A stretch of DNA of 64,000 bases from Marivivens donghaensis (GTDB lineage Bacteria > Pseudomonadota > Alphaproteobacteria > Rhodobacterales > Rhodobacteraceae): the NCBI RefSeq assembly GCF_023541015.1, contig NZ_JALNPR010000002.1, forward strand, positions 496,001 to 560,000, given 5' to 3'. Position 1 is the stretch's first letter, and every line of letters starts with the position of its first letter. Under the pieces are notes generated by a model. The model had not been told where the DNA came from. It did no database searches and saw only the letters and a program-made list of their open reading frames with translations. The translations under genes and the position numbers were made by a program. Of the stretch, positions 8,610 to 17,546 are shown piece by piece.

Positions 8610-8826
8610 TGGCGAATCGCTGCGTCAGTGCTGCGATGCAGCGTTTGTGCCCAAACTGGAAGTCGCTGCCGAAATTCCTCAATCACCAGCCAAAGGCCCG
8701 AAATTGATGCAATTTTCGCGATTTACACCCTATGACGGCTATTCCCCGATGGGTTCTGTTTTCCTATAGTCGTGCAGTGAGCAGGGTGAACCTGCCGTCT
8801 GTTTCATACCCGGGGGGTCCACGCCT

Positions 8827-9108
8827 ATGATCAGGTCAGAACTGATCCAAAAGATCGCCGACGAAAATCCTCACCTCTACCAGCGTGATGTAGAGAAGAT
8901 CGTGAACACGGTCTTTGACACCATCACCGAAGCGATGGCCGCTGGTCATCGGGTGGAGCTGCGCGGTTTCGGCGCATTCTCTGTCAAGAAACGCGATGCG
9001 AGAACGGGCCGTAACCCGCGCACCGGCGAATCTGTCGACGTCGAAGAAAAGCACGTGCCGTTCTTTAAGACAGGCAAGCTGCTGCGCGATCGACTGAACG
9101 ACGAATAA
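8827..9108 (+). CDS. ihfB: Integration host factor subunit beta
   Basis: This 93-aa HU/IHF-fold protein begins [23 protein letters not shown] and contains [26 protein letters not shown], the beta-arm with the intercalating Pro (RNPRTG). With IhfA it forms the heterodimer that bends DNA sharply in transcription, recombination and replication. The IhfB assignment rests on the rpsA-ihfB neighbourhood as well as on sequence. The 217 bp before it hold only the rpsA terminator and a GCAGG-GTGAA-CCTGC hairpin (about 8780-8795). Confidence 0.95.
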   Translation: MIRSELIQKIADENPHLYQRDVEKIVNTVFDTITEAMAAGHRVELRGFGAFSVKKRDARTGRNPRTGESVDVEEKHVPFFKTGKLLRDRLNDE

Positions 9109-9117
9109 GAGAACCGA

Positions 9118-9465
9118 ATGAAAACGCTTCGCTACGCCTTTTGGGGCATTGTTGCCCTTTGTCTTGTGCTTGTTGGTTTGGCAAATCGTGACATCGTGAC
9201 GATCCACGCCATGCCGAACTTGCTCGCTGACTTCATCGGCGTAGCGCCGACCGTTCAGGTCCCTCTGTTCATTGCCATTTTCCTAGGCGTCGGTGTTGGT
9301 TTGCTCATCGGGTTTCTCTGGGAATGGCTGCGCGAACACAAAACCCGTTCCGAAGCCCGTGCACGTGGCAAAGAAGCAAAGCAGCTTCGTCGTGAATTGG
9401 ACCGTCTGCGCGATGCAGATGGCGACGGCAAAGACGACGTTCTCCAACTGCTCGAACGTTCGTAA
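9118..9465 (+). CDS. lapA: LapA-domain inner-membrane protein (DUF1049)
   Basis: This 115-aa protein has two hydrophobic helices (about residues 6-22 and 43-66) with a short periplasmic loop. The second helix is followed by a charged cytoplasmic coiled-coil-like tail ([29 protein letters not shown]). This is the LapA/YciS architecture, which in E. coli works with LapB in controlling lipopolysaccharide synthesis. No lapB gene is adjacent. It starts 9 bp after ihfB and ends 2 bp before trpF. The conserved rpsA-ihfB-lapA order supports the call; LPS function in this organism is inferred. Confidence 0.8.
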   Translation: MKTLRYAFWGIVALCLVLVGLANRDIVTIHAMPNLLADFIGVAPTVQVPLFIAIFLGVGVGLLIGFLWEWLREHKTRSEARARGKEAKQLRRELDRLRDADGDGKDDVLQLLERS

Positions 9466-9467
9466 TT

Positions 9468-10109
9468 ATGCCTGATGTCCGAGTGAAAATCTGCGGGCTG
9501 CGCGATGCGGCCAGCATTCAGGTCGCCTGCGATGCTGGCGCGGCGTACCTTGGGTTCGTGTTCTTTCCAAAGAGTCCACGCAATGTCACAATCGACGAAG
9601 CAGCAGCCTTGGCCCTTGAGGTCCCGCTTGGCGTCGCAAAGGTAGCGCTCGTTGTTGATGCGAGTGATGAATTCTTGGATGAATTAATGGCCAAAGTGCC
9701 GCTCGATATGCTGCAGCTTCACGGCAAAGAAAGCCCAGAGCGCGTGACCGAAGTGCGTGAACGCTATGGCCTACCTGTTATGAAGGCTATCGGCATTTCG
9801 TCCCCAGACGATCTGTTCCAGATCGACCTTTACGCCCAAGTCGCCGACCAAATCCTCGTTGAACCGAAACAGCCCAAGGACTCTGACCGTCCGGGTGGGA
9901 ATGGCGCAGCGTGGGATTGGAAAATGGTGCGGCGCAAATATTGGACCCGTCCGTGGATGCTGGCGGGCGGCTTAAATGCTGACAACGTTGCACAGGCAAT
10001 CGATATGACTGGCGCGCGTCAGGTAGATGTATCGTCGGGCGTGGAATCCGCACCTGGCGTAAAAGATGCCGAAAAAATCCGCGCATTCATCGCAGCAGCA
10101 CAAGCGTAA
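9468..10109 (+). CDS. trpF: Phosphoribosylanthranilate isomerase
   Basis: This 213-aa (beta/alpha)8 enzyme catalyses the Amadori rearrangement of phosphoribosylanthranilate in tryptophan synthesis. It opens with [11 protein letters not shown], with the catalytic Cys in K-I-C-G-L. It continues with [30 protein letters not shown] and a C-terminal phosphate-binding GGLNADNV...[15 protein letters not shown] with a catalytic Asp/Ser-Ser-Gly. It sits 2 bp after lapA and 66 bp before trpB, so both are likely cotranscribed. trpA is not in the window. Confidence 0.95.
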   Translation: MPDVRVKICGLRDAASIQVACDAGAAYLGFVFFPKSPRNVTIDEAAALALEVPLGVAKVALVVDASDEFLDELMAKVPLDMLQLHGKESPERVTEVRERYGLPVMKAIGISSPDDLFQIDLYAQVADQILVEPKQPKDSDRPGGNGAAWDWKMVRRKYWTRPWMLAGGLNADNVAQAIDMTGARQVDVSSGVESAPGVKDAEKIRAFIAAAQA

Positions 10110-10175
10110 CGGTTCCTCCCTTTACCCCTTAGCGCATTGGCGCTAACTGTTCTGCTGAACTTCGGGGAGGCCACG

Positions 10176-11432
10176 ATGGCAGACGATCTATTCAACAGCT
10201 TTATGAACGGTCCGGACGAACAAGGCCGCTTTGGCAATTTCGGCGGTCGGTTCGTTGCTGAAACACTGATGCCACTGATCCTTGATCTGCAGGCTGAGTA
10301 CGAAAAAGCAAAAACCGATGCGACCTTCTGGGCCGAGATGGACGATCTGTGGAAACACTACGTCGGCCGCCCATCCCCGCTGTATTTTGCCAGCCGCATG
10401 ACCGAAGAGCTAGGTGGAGCAAAAATCTACCTCAAGCGTGACGAGTTGAACCACACTGGTGCACACAAAATTAACAACGTGCTTGGCCAGATCATCCTTG
10501 CACGCCGCATGGGTAAGTCGCGGATCATCGCTGAAACGGGCGCAGGCCAGCACGGCGTAGCAACGGCAACTGTTTGTGCCAAATTCGGCCTGAAGTGTGT
10601 GGTCTACATGGGTGCACATGACGTTGAACGTCAGCAGCCGAACGTGTTCCGCATGAAGCTGCTTGGTGCCGAGGTTATTCCAGTGACCTCTGGCCGTGGC
10701 ACACTGAAAGATGCAATGAACGACGCGCTTAGGGATTGGGTCACCAACGTCGAAGATACCTTCTACTGCATCGGCACCGTTGCTGGCCCGCACCCCTACC
10801 CTGCCATGGTTCGCGATTTCCAATCGATCATCGGTAAAGAAGTCCGCTGGCAGTTGCCCGAACAAGAGGGTGAAGGTCGACTGCCCGATACCGTGATTGC
10901 CGCGATCGGTGGGGGATCAAACGCAATGGGTCTGTTCTACCCGTTCCTCGATGATCCATCGGTCAATATTATCGGCGTCGAAGCTGGTGGAAAAGGCGTG
11001 AACGAAAAGATGGAGCACTGTGCGTCGCTGACAGGCGGTCGTCCTGGCGTCCTGCATGGCAACCGCACCTATCTGCTCCAAGACGAAGATGGTCAAATCC
11101 TCGAAGGTTTCTCGATCTCCGCTGGCTTGGACTATCCGGGCATCGGGCCAGAACACGCGTGGCTGCATGACATCGGTCGCGCAAAATATGTGTCGATCAC
11201 CGACAAAGAAGCGCTCGAAGCATTCCAGTTCTCGTGCCGAACTGAAGGCATCATCCCTGCTCTGGAACCGTCTCACGCGTTGGCTCACGTGATGAAAATC
11301 GCGCCCACTCTGCCCAAGGACCATATCATCGTGATGAACATGTGTGGTCGCGGCGACAAAGACATCTTTACCGTTGCGCGCCACCTAGGAGTCGATATGA
11401 CCAGTGGCAACGAAGGTCGCAACAGCGACTAA
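10176..11432 (+). CDS. trpB: Tryptophan synthase beta chain
   Basis: This 418-aa PLP enzyme condenses indole with serine. The ATG at 10176 ([20 protein letters not shown]) follows GGGGAGG and is preferred over the in-frame start at 10137. K98 in HTGAHKINN is the PLP lysine, and IGGGSNAMG binds the cofactor phosphate. The [10 protein letters not shown] opening is typical of TrpB1. It follows trpF and is closed by a terminator, so the alpha-subunit gene must lie elsewhere, unlike many bacteria with trpFBA together. Confidence 0.97.
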   Translation: MADDLFNSFMNGPDEQGRFGNFGGRFVAETLMPLILDLQAEYEKAKTDATFWAEMDDLWKHYVGRPSPLYFASRMTEELGGAKIYLKRDELNHTGAHKINNVLGQIILARRMGKSRIIAETGAGQHGVATATVCAKFGLKCVVYMGAHDVERQQPNVFRMKLLGAEVIPVTSGRGTLKDAMNDALRDWVTNVEDTFYCIGTVAGPHPYPAMVRDFQSIIGKEVRWQLPEQEGEGRLPDTVIAAIGGGSNAMGLFYPFLDDPSVNIIGVEAGGKGVNEKMEHCASLTGGRPGVLHGNRTYLLQDEDGQILEGFSISAGLDYPGIGPEHAWLHDIGRAKYVSITDKEALEAFQFSCRTEGIIPALEPSHALAHVMKIAPTLPKDHIIVMNMCGRGDKDIFTVARHLGVDMTSGNEGRNSD

Positions 11433-11460
11433 GTGTCTGCAATACTATGATAAATCAAAG

Positions 11461-11488
11461 CCCCGCCATTGTGCGGGGTTTTGTTTTT
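11461..11488 (+). terminator. Rho-independent terminator of trpB
   Basis: CCCCGC (11461-11466) / GCGGGG (11473-11478) forms the stem. TTTTGTTTTT follows directly. Confidence 0.92.
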
Positions 11489-11494
11489 CGGCGC

Positions 11495-11551
11495 ATAAAC
11501 TCTGGTTTATAGCCATACAACCTATGGATCATTAGGCTGTAATAAACTCTG
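11495..11551. promoter_or_regulatory. Palindrome cluster upstream of the PepSY/LuxR cassette
   Basis: Three elements are visible. ATAAAC-TCTG-GTTTAT (11495-11510) is a perfect palindrome. CCATA-CAACC-TATGG (11513-11527) is a second perfect palindrome. The decamer ATAAACTCTG recurs at 11542-11551, 47 bp after its first copy. They lie between the trpB terminator and the first PepSY-like gene, where operators are expected. Which regulator binds is unknown; the LuxR-type protein encoded downstream is the obvious candidate. Confidence 0.45.
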
Positions 11552-11622
11552 CGCGGATAGATCGACGGTCATTTTTCAGGCGACGCTGTCTCCACGGATT
11601 ACCGTTAATTAGGGAGAGTATT

Positions 11623-12051
11623 ATGAAAAAGATAACCTTTGCCGCTGCGATTTTGATCGCTGCATCCACACTGACCGTCAAAGCCGATCCACTGATCGAC
11701 AACATCATCTCTGCTTACCAAAATGGTGGCTTCACAGGTATTGAAATCTATAACTCGGCCAGCACTGTCAAAGTCGAAGCCTATCGAGATGGTATGAAGT
11801 ACGAAGTTATTTATGACCGCGCGACAGGCGCAGAGATTTCGAGCGAAGTCAGAACTCGAACAGAACGCGATGGCGAACGTGGTGCCTCGGGTCGGGTTCG
11901 TGGAAGCGATGACGGCCCTTCGCACGATCTAAACGACGATCACGGTCGGAATGGTGGTCACCACGGCCGCGGCCATGACGACGATGATCACGATGATGAC
12001 CACGACGACAGCCGTGATGATAGTGACGACGACAGCAATGACGACTCGTAA
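11623..12051 (+). CDS. Secreted PepSY-like protein with Asp/His-rich tail (1)
   Basis: This 142-aa protein starts with a signal peptide (MKKITFAAAILIAASTLTVKA, likely cut before DP at 22). Residues 22-75 form a small domain (LIDNIISAYQNGGFTGIEIYNSASTVKVEAYRDG then YEVIYDRATGAEIS) that resembles half of a PepSY unit. The rest is low-complexity and very rich in Asp, His, Arg, Ser and Gly (DDDDHDDDHDD type), consistent with a periplasmic cation-binding tail. It has a GGGAGAG ribosome site. It heads a three-gene cassette with a homologous second protein and a membrane LuxR-type regulator. Function unknown. Confidence 0.8.
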   Translation: MKKITFAAAILIAASTLTVKADPLIDNIISAYQNGGFTGIEIYNSASTVKVEAYRDGMKYEVIYDRATGAEISSEVRTRTERDGERGASGRVRGSDDGPSHDLNDDHGRNGGHHGRGHDDDDHDDDHDDSRDDSDDDSNDDS

Positions 12052-12071
12052 CGCTTCATGCTAACATGATT

Positions 12072-12096
12072 GGGTTCTGGCGTGTTGTCAGAACCC
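12072..12096 (+). promoter_or_regulatory. Intercistronic hairpin between the two PepSY-like genes
   Basis: GGGTTCTG-(GCGTGTTGT)-CAGAACCC is a perfect 8-bp stem, ending 15 bp before the start at 12112. It lacks a U-run and could tune or protect the downstream message. Confidence 0.4.
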
Positions 12097-12111
12097 CCTT
12101 CTGGTGAACAA

Positions 12112-12591
12112 ATGAAATTCGGGACCCAATCTCTTTCGATTATGATCACAAGCGCCCTTTTGGCGTTTGGGGCGCCTGTGCATGCGCAGTCGATCCAAGA
12201 CAGCATCGTTATGCAGCTGCAGGAGCAGGGCTATACGGACATCGTGGTAAATCGCACCCTTCTGGGCCGCGTTCGAGTCGTTGCGCGCAATCAAACCCAT
12301 GAAAGAGAGCTGGTGTTTAACCCAACCACGGGCGAACTGCTGAGGGACTATTGGCGTGCGATAGGCGAAAGCAAACGATCCAATATGACCATCATCCCCC
12401 GCATTGCGGAGCTCGAAGAAATTGAATCCGACGACGATCACGACAGACACGGAAATGACGATGATCGCAGCGATGATGAGGACGATGATAGCTCTGACGA
12501 TGATCATGATCGTGGCCGCAATCGAGGTGGCGACGATAACGACAGCAAAGACGACGAAGATAGTGGCGATGATAAGGACGACGATGATTAA
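12112..12591 (+). CDS. Secreted PepSY-like protein with acidic tail (2)
   Basis: This 159-aa protein is read from the ATG at 12112 (MKFGTQSLSIM). An upstream TTG start would place extra residues ahead of the signal peptide, which ends GAPVHA with cleavage before QS. Residues 27-90 hold a PepSY-like fold (SIQDSIVMQLQEQGYTDIVVNRTLLGRVRVVARN then RELVFNPTTGELLRDYW). From about residue 105 to the end nearly every position is Asp, Glu, Ser, Arg, His or Asn. It shares architecture with the gene at 11623 and is probably an old duplicate. Likely periplasmic; role unknown. Confidence 0.8.
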   Translation: MKFGTQSLSIMITSALLAFGAPVHAQSIQDSIVMQLQEQGYTDIVVNRTLLGRVRVVARNQTHERELVFNPTTGELLRDYWRAIGESKRSNMTIIPRIAELEEIESDDDHDRHGNDDDRSDDEDDDSSDDDHDRGRNRGGDDNDSKDDEDSGDDKDDDD

Positions 12592-12609
12592 CGGGATAGG
12601 TTCCAATTA

Positions 12610-13113
12610 ATGGACAAGCGGGCAGTCACAGCTGTCCTCGTGGTGCAAATCATTTGCGCCACCTTTTTCCTATGGAACATCCTGTCGTCGGTGTTTGGCG
12701 TTGCTGCATTTTCGTGGCAAGTCTCTGAATATATCGAACTCGGCGCCGCATTCGGCCTTCTGATCGGTGTCGGTTTTGGTGCGGTCATCTTGCGACGGTC
12801 CTCCGCACGCGCTCGACTGGCGGAAAATCGTCTACGCGCAGCGTCGGGTGCTTTTATGGAACTCATGCACGAACGGTTCGATGCATGGGGCCTCACCGCC
12901 GCTGAACAAGACGTCGCGTTGTTTGCCATCAAAGGGCTGAATACCGCTGAAATCGCCGCGCTTCGCAATACGTCAGAAGGCACGGTTAAAGCGCAGACGA
13001 ATGCAATTTACAGGAAGGCTGGCGTTACGGGACGCCCCCAGCTTCTCAGCCTGTTTATTGACGATTTGTTAGATGAAACAGCCTTTGCTGTTACCGCTCA
13101 AGCGGCAGAGTGA
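12610..13113 (+). CDS. Membrane-anchored LuxR-type HTH regulator
   Basis: This 167-aa protein has two predicted transmembrane helices (about residues 8-30 and 43-62) and a Lys/Arg-rich junction (ILRRSSARARLAENR). A C-terminal LuxR-type helix-turn-helix spans about residues 93-155 (LTAAEQDVALFAIKGLNTAEIAALRNTSEGTVKAQTNAIYRKAGV). There is no receiver or autoinducer domain. The helices would hold the DNA-binding domain at the inner membrane with a loop of only about 12 residues outside, so a signal would have to come through the membrane or a partner. It lies 18 bp after the second PepSY-like gene, suggesting one operon. Confidence 0.85.
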   Translation: MDKRAVTAVLVVQIICATFFLWNILSSVFGVAAFSWQVSEYIELGAAFGLLIGVGFGAVILRRSSARARLAENRLRAASGAFMELMHERFDAWGLTAAEQDVALFAIKGLNTAEIAALRNTSEGTVKAQTNAIYRKAGVTGRPQLLSLFIDDLLDETAFAVTAQAAE

Positions 13114-13472
13114 GCCTCTAGGACAGCCAAAGGCACAATCTCAAGCGCCCGCATGTGAGTGGCATTGAGATTAACCAAAGGCGCACACCCCTCGTCGGCG
13201 GCTTGCAGAAAGCGTCCAGCGCAAAGGCACCATTGATCGCCAGCTTTCAGGCCTACGAAATTGAACTCGGGCCTCGGTGTCGACAGGTCATTTCCCACGT
13301 ATTTCGAAAACGCGAGGAATTCCTCGGTCATGACTGCGCAAACGGTGTGGCTCCCTTGGTCCTGCTCGCATGTATTGCAGAACCCGTCGCGGAAAAATCC
13401 GGTCATCGGAGCGGTGGAGCACGGAATAAGCGGTGCACCGTATACGTTAAGAGATTGGTCCATTTGAGTCAT
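13098..13472 (-). CDS. DUF2237 family protein
   Basis: This 124-aa protein starts at the ATG at 13472 (MTQMDQSLNVYG), preceded by GATGAGGCCCCG; longer in-frame starts run into the DUF2332 gene. It carries the DUF2237 pattern: PCSTAPMTGFFRDGFCNTCEQDQGSHTVCAVMTEEFLAFSK, then GNDLSTPRPEF, DQWCLCAGRF and THMRALEIV. Conserved Cys residues and the H-T-V-C-A segment suggest a redox or metal role, but the family is uncharacterised. It lies 10 bp after the DUF2332 gene on the same strand. It is convergent with the LuxR-type gene, overlapping by 16 bp. Confidence 0.85.
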   Translation of the reverse strand: MTQMDQSLNVYGAPLIPCSTAPMTGFFRDGFCNTCEQDQGSHTVCAVMTEEFLAFSKYVGNDLSTPRPEFNFVGLKAGDQWCLCAGRFLQAADEGCAPLVNLNATHMRALEIVPLAVLEAHSAA

Positions 13473-13482
13473 CGGGGCCTCA

Positions 13483-14514
13483 TCACACAGGTGAGGTCCA
13501 TTTAACCCAGCGGCCATGAAAATCAACACGACCCATTTTGAACCGCAGTTCACCAGGCCAAATGCGCAACGTCAGGGCTGCGCTCCCGCTTTGACCGTCA
13601 GCTTCCATCTGGAACCATGCAAGCGGACTTTCTGCAGTCGCTGCACGACCCACAGTTTCGATAATCGACCGACCACGCTCTTGGGCATCGGCTGGCAAAT
13701 ACTGCCAAGCCACCGTCGAATAGACCATCGTCAGGGCGCCACACGTCGTTTGAAGACTGGCATTCAACCACTCGACGGCGTCACCCTGTTCAACGCTGAC
13801 ATCACACAGCCTGATTGCTGCCTCTGTGAGTGCCACGCGCTCGAACTGATCAGGCCAAATGTACGACTTGAGGCGCAACCGATCTAGCGGGTTCTGGACA
13901 TCAATCGGGCTCAGGTCCACGCCACGACGATCTAATATCCGCAGCTCTGACCTCGGCGGATAGGGCCCTGTCCACTCAGGAGCCAACCGAACGGGACTAT
14001 CGCCTTCGCCATACACAGTCTCTCCCAAATACAATGCGAACCTATCCCACATAAGGTTCAAGCCAGCGCTCGCACCGACTTCGAAAACGTTCATCGGGAG
14101 TTTGAACCGCTTTGTCAGCCAGTGAGAGACCGCAATGAGAACGGCAGAGCGGCGGACTTCATTTGTTTGCGGGGGACTATCGATAAACGTCGATATGAAA
14201 GGGGCTTCTTCGGTCAAAGCACGTTCTACAGCCACCCAAAGCGCATCAGGATCGGTTGCATAGTTTTCGTAGGCATCTTCCAACCCACAGCGCCCCAACA
14301 TTCGAAGCGCATTCAACGCGCCCGCGAGCCGCAACGGGACTGAGTCTGCCGATGGCCCCATATCGCCCGGCCAATTAAACAAACGCGCGGTGAGCGGGGA
14401 ATGAGGTGTGAGCCTCTCAGCCAGCAAGTTCAGTAAGTTCGCAGTCAACGGTGACCCAAGAGCCTCGGAGGCCTGCGCCTGTGTTAAAAGAGCCTCGGGT
14501 AAGCGACCTGTCAT
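13483..14514 (-). CDS. DUF2332 family protein
   Basis: This 343-aa protein fits DUF2332. It has an N-terminal helical part with [14 protein letters not shown] and [15 protein letters not shown], a central [10 protein letters not shown]...[26 protein letters not shown] segment, and C-terminal beta strands ending [12 protein letters not shown]. The [10 protein letters not shown] motif resembles the glycine-rich loop of SAM-dependent methyltransferases, so an enzyme of that fold is plausible but not shown. Its start overlaps the pth stop by 4 bp (ATGA), so pth-DUF2332-DUF2237 reads as one operon. Confidence 0.85.
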   Translation of the reverse strand: MTGRLPEALLTQAQASEALGSPLTANLLNLLAERLTPHSPLTARLFNWPGDMGPSADSVPLRLAGALNALRMLGRCGLEDAYENYATDPDALWVAVERALTEEAPFISTFIDSPPQTNEVRRSAVLIAVSHWLTKRFKLPMNVFEVGASAGLNLMWDRFALYLGETVYGEGDSPVRLAPEWTGPYPPRSELRILDRRGVDLSPIDVQNPLDRLRLKSYIWPDQFERVALTEAAIRLCDVSVEQGDAVEWLNASLQTTCGALTMVYSTVAWQYLPADAQERGRSIIETVGRAATAESPLAWFQMEADGQSGSAALTLRIWPGELRFKMGRVDFHGRWVKWTSPV

Positions 14515-15209
14515 CTGAAACGATCCACCAACTTTTCCATCGGACTGCGGGTATCTTCCTCAACCGTCGGTTCGTTTTTAACGAGCTTTTCGGGCTTATT
14601 CTTCGACTTCGAAGCCTGAGCCGTACCTGTTCCAGAGCGAGGTGGGGCCACACGCAATGCCACGGCATTTAGGAATTTGGGGCCGTCACCCTCTGCCAGG
14701 GCACCCGCCCCGTCACTGATTCCACGCATCATATCATCGAGCCAAACCTGCTCTGCTTTCGCAAAATCCGACAGAACATAGCCAGCGACGCGATCTTTGT
14801 GCCCAGGGTGCCCGATGCCAAGTCGAACGCGGTCATAGGCTTCACCGATATGTTGGTGGATCGAACGAAGTCCGTTGTGGCCCGCATGGCCGCCGCCCGT
14901 TTTCAAACGACACTTGCTCGGCGCGAGATCGAGTTCATCGTGGAACACGACTACATCTTGGGGCGTGAGCTTGTGAAACCTCATCGCCTCGCCAACAGAC
15001 TGGCCAGATAGGTTCATAAAGGTGTCCGGTTTCAACAGGATAACCTTTTCGGACCCCAGTCTACCTTCGCTCGTTTGGCCTTGGAATTTGGCGCGCCACG
15101 GCGAAAACCCGTGATCGCTCGCGATACGTTCCACGGCCATAAAGCCGATGTTGTGACGATTTTGGGCGTATTTCACACCCGGATTTCCGAGGCCGACAAA
15201 TAGTTTCAT
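14511..15209 (-). CDS. pth: Peptidyl-tRNA hydrolase with C-terminal extension
   Basis: This 232-aa enzyme cleaves peptidyl-tRNA released from stalled ribosomes. The Pth signatures are clear: [22 protein letters not shown] (substrate Asn and catalytic His), [20 protein letters not shown] and [12 protein letters not shown]. Residues 1-185 cover the normal domain. The remaining 45 or so are a Lys/Ser/Pro-rich tail ([36 protein letters not shown]), also seen in other Rhodobacterales. rplY, often beside pth in bacteria, is here 4 kb away. It is divergent from the DEAD-box helicase. Confidence 0.95.
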   Translation of the reverse strand: MKLFVGLGNPGVKYAQNRHNIGFMAVERIASDHGFSPWRAKFQGQTSEGRLGSEKVILLKPDTFMNLSGQSVGEAMRFHKLTPQDVVVFHDELDLAPSKCRLKTGGGHAGHNGLRSIHQHIGEAYDRVRLGIGHPGHKDRVAGYVLSDFAKAEQVWLDDMMRGISDGAGALAEGDGPKFLNAVALRVAPPRSGTGTAQASKSKNKPEKLVKNEPTVEEDTRSPMEKLVDRFR

Positions 15210-15316
15210 ATGTTATCCATACCGACAGGTCATAGCAGAGCCAACATATTTGCTATATACTTAGCGTGTCTGCCCGTGTAGACGGCCACCTTCGACCTTT
15301 TTTGAAAGCCTCCCTG

Positions 15317-17434
15317 ATGATCCCGACTATTTCCGCCGCGCTATCCGAGCGTGGGTATACAACGCTGACCGATGTTCAGGAGGCTGTGCTAAATCCCGAC
15401 TACGAGGGGAAAGACCTTCTGGTTTCCGCTCGTACTGGTTCTGGCAAAACAGTTGGCTTTGGCCTCGCTATCGCATCCGACCTTTTGGACGATGACGGCT
15501 CTGCTGGTCGCGCAGGCCTCCCTGTCGCGCTGATCGTTGCGCCGACCCGCGAACTTGCATTCCAAGTCAGCCGTGAGCTTGAATGGCTCTACGCGAAAAC
15601 GGGTGCCGTGATTGCATCCGCTGTTGGTGGTATGGACCCTCGCAACGAACGTCGTGCTCTCGAACGTGGTGCGCACATCGTCGTCGGTACACCAGGCCGT
15701 ATTCGCGACCACATCCAACGCAACGCGCTTGACCTCACAATGGCACGCGCTGTTGTCTTGGACGAAGCGGACGAAATGCTCGACCTCGGGTTCCGTGAGG
15801 ACCTCGAGTTCATTCTGGCGGAAGCGCCCGAAGATCGCCGCACACTGATGTTCTCCGCAACCGTTCCGCCACTGATCGCGAAACTTGCAAAAGACTTCCA
15901 AAAAGACGCCCTGCGCGTCGAAGTTTCTTCAAAAGAACAACAGCATTCTGACATTTCGTATCAGGTTCTCAACTGTGCACCGCATGATGCTGAACACGCG
16001 ATCATCAACGCGCTTTTGTTCCATGACCCCGATAACACCATCATCTTTGCGAACACGCGCGCAGCCGTGGCCCGTCTGACGGCCCGCCTGTCGAACCGTG
16101 GTTTCCAAGTTGTATCGCTCTCGGGCGAACTGACCCAAACCGAACGGACACACGCGCTGCAAGCGATGCGCGACGGTCGTGCAAAGGTCTGCGTTGCAAC
16201 AGACGTTGCTGCACGTGGTATCGACCTTCCGGGACTTGAGTTGGTTATCCACGCTGAAACGCCGACAAACACTGAAACCCTGTTGCACCGCTCTGGCCGT
16301 ACCGGTCGCGCTGGACGCAAGGGTATTTCCGCGCTGATCGCCACACCGCGTGATCGTATGAAAATCACCCGTTTGCTCAAATGGGCGAAGCTGGAAGCAG
16401 AATGGACAGAGCCGCCTAGCGCCGAGGCTGTTCAAACACGTGAAGAAGAGCGTCTGATCAACCACCCTGCATGGTCCGAAGCCATCAACGAGGATCAGGC
16501 TGCGTTCGCCAGCAAACTGCTAGAAAAATACAGCGCTGAACAAGTCGCTGCGGCTTATCTGCGCCTCTATCAAGAACGTCGCTGCCCGCCTGAAGAACTG
16601 GGTGGCGTGCCTGTTGATCGCGAGAAGAAGAAACAAGAATTTGGGCCGTCGGTTTGGTTCAAACTCTCGATCGGTCGCAACGAACGTGCGGAACCGCGCT
16701 GGCTGTTGCCGATGCTGTGCAAACAGTCTGGTCTTAACAAGAATGCGATTGGCCGTATCCGCATCAACGATACGGACACCTACGTCGAAGTTCAGGAAGA
16801 AGCTGGCAAGGCGATGGTTGTGCGCGAAGGTGCGAACCTCGAGTTGGAACAGGGCATTTCGCTGGTCGTCATGGACCAAGCACCCGAAATGGACGCACGT
16901 AAACCGCGCGGCCCACGTCCAGACCGTCCTGAGCGTCCTCCCCATCGTGGAGGCCCGTCGGACCGTCCTCGTCGCGAAGAACGTGGTGAGCGTGGTGAGC
17001 GTGGTGAGCGTGGTGAGCGTGGTGAGCGTGGTGAGCGTGGTGAGCGTTCGCCTCGTCCAGAACGTTTCGAACGTCCAGAGCGCAAGGACAAACCCGCAAA
17101 GTTTGATCGCCCCGCGCGTTTTGACAAACCCGATACTAAACCTCGCAAAGTAGAAACCAAATCCGAAGGCGAAACTGGCTCCGAGCCGCGCATCAAAACG
17201 CGCTGGAAGAAAGAAGACATGAAGCGCCGCGACGATGGCCGCGTTGATCGTCCGTCTTTTGCTAAGCCGCGTGCTCGTGCTGGCGACGACGCAGCAAAGA
17301 AGCCCGCAGGAAAACGCACATTTGGTGACAAACCAGCTGGTAAGAAATTCGGTGGCAAGCCTTCTGGCGACCGCAAGTCGTCGTTCAAGGGCGGCAATCC
17401 CAAAGGTGGTTTTAAGAAGAACCCAAAGAACTAA
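15317..17434 (+). CDS. DEAD-box ATP-dependent RNA helicase (DbpA-type RNA-binding domain, RGE-repeat tail)
   Basis: This 705-aa helicase starts at the ATG at 15317 (MIPTISAALSERGYTTLTDVQ); a GTG at 15266 would add 17 unconserved residues. Motif I is ARTGSGKT (38-45). Others seen are PTRELAFQ, GTPGR, VLDEADEMLD, SAT, and HRSGRTGRAG in the second RecA domain. Residues 455-535 fit the DbpA/CsdA C-terminal RNA-binding fold (GPSVWFKLSIGRNE...AIGRIRINDTDTYVEV). The tail from about 550 is disordered and rich in Arg, Glu, Lys and Gly, with seven RGE repeats. Likely role: rRNA folding, ribosome assembly or cold adaptation. Confidence 0.93.
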   Translation: MIPTISAALSERGYTTLTDVQEAVLNPDYEGKDLLVSARTGSGKTVGFGLAIASDLLDDDGSAGRAGLPVALIVAPTRELAFQVSRELEWLYAKTGAVIASAVGGMDPRNERRALERGAHIVVGTPGRIRDHIQRNALDLTMARAVVLDEADEMLDLGFREDLEFILAEAPEDRRTLMFSATVPPLIAKLAKDFQKDALRVEVSSKEQQHSDISYQVLNCAPHDAEHAIINALLFHDPDNTIIFANTRAAVARLTARLSNRGFQVVSLSGELTQTERTHALQAMRDGRAKVCVATDVAARGIDLPGLELVIHAETPTNTETLLHRSGRTGRAGRKGISALIATPRDRMKITRLLKWAKLEAEWTEPPSAEAVQTREEERLINHPAWSEAINEDQAAFASKLLEKYSAEQVAAAYLRLYQERRCPPEELGGVPVDREKKKQEFGPSVWFKLSIGRNERAEPRWLLPMLCKQSGLNKNAIGRIRINDTDTYVEVQEEAGKAMVVREGANLELEQGISLVVMDQAPEMDARKPRGPRPDRPERPPHRGGPSDRPRREERGERGERGERGERGERGERGERSPRPERFERPERKDKPAKFDRPARFDKPDTKPRKVETKSEGETGSEPRIKTRWKKEDMKRRDDGRVDRPSFAKPRARAGDDAAKKPAGKRTFGDKPAGKKFGGKPSGDRKSSFKGGNPKGGFKKNPKN
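16982..17044 (+). repeat. Tandem 9-bp repeat, seven copies, inside the helicase tail
   Basis: Seven identical copies of CGTGGTGAG run head to tail and encode RGE x7 (residues 556-576). The unit is a multiple of three, so gain or loss of copies would change the protein length without a frameshift. Confidence 0.97.
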
Positions 17435-17443
17435 GAAAATAGG

Positions 17444-17494
17444 CCTCTCTTTTCGTGATCATATGTCTACGATCACCTCAAGAGAGGTTTTCTT
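17444..17494 (+). terminator. Terminator after the helicase gene
   Basis: CCTCTCTT (17444-17451) pairs with AAGAGAGG (17480-17487), and GTGATC (17455-17460) pairs with GATCAC (17471-17476) inside it. TTTTCTT follows the stem. Confidence 0.88.
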
Positions 17495-17546
17495 GACGCG
17501 ACCACGCGGCTAAAGAGACCCAACTCATTCGAAAAATGGTGCTCTG

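Noticed and set aside
12067-12111. TTG start adding 14 residues to the second PepSY-like protein
   Set aside because: It would bury the signal peptide; the ATG at 12112 gives a normal export signal.
16982-17044. Possible CRISPR or VNTR locus
   Set aside because: Units are 9 bp with no spacers and lie in frame within the helicase gene, so it is a coding tandem repeat.
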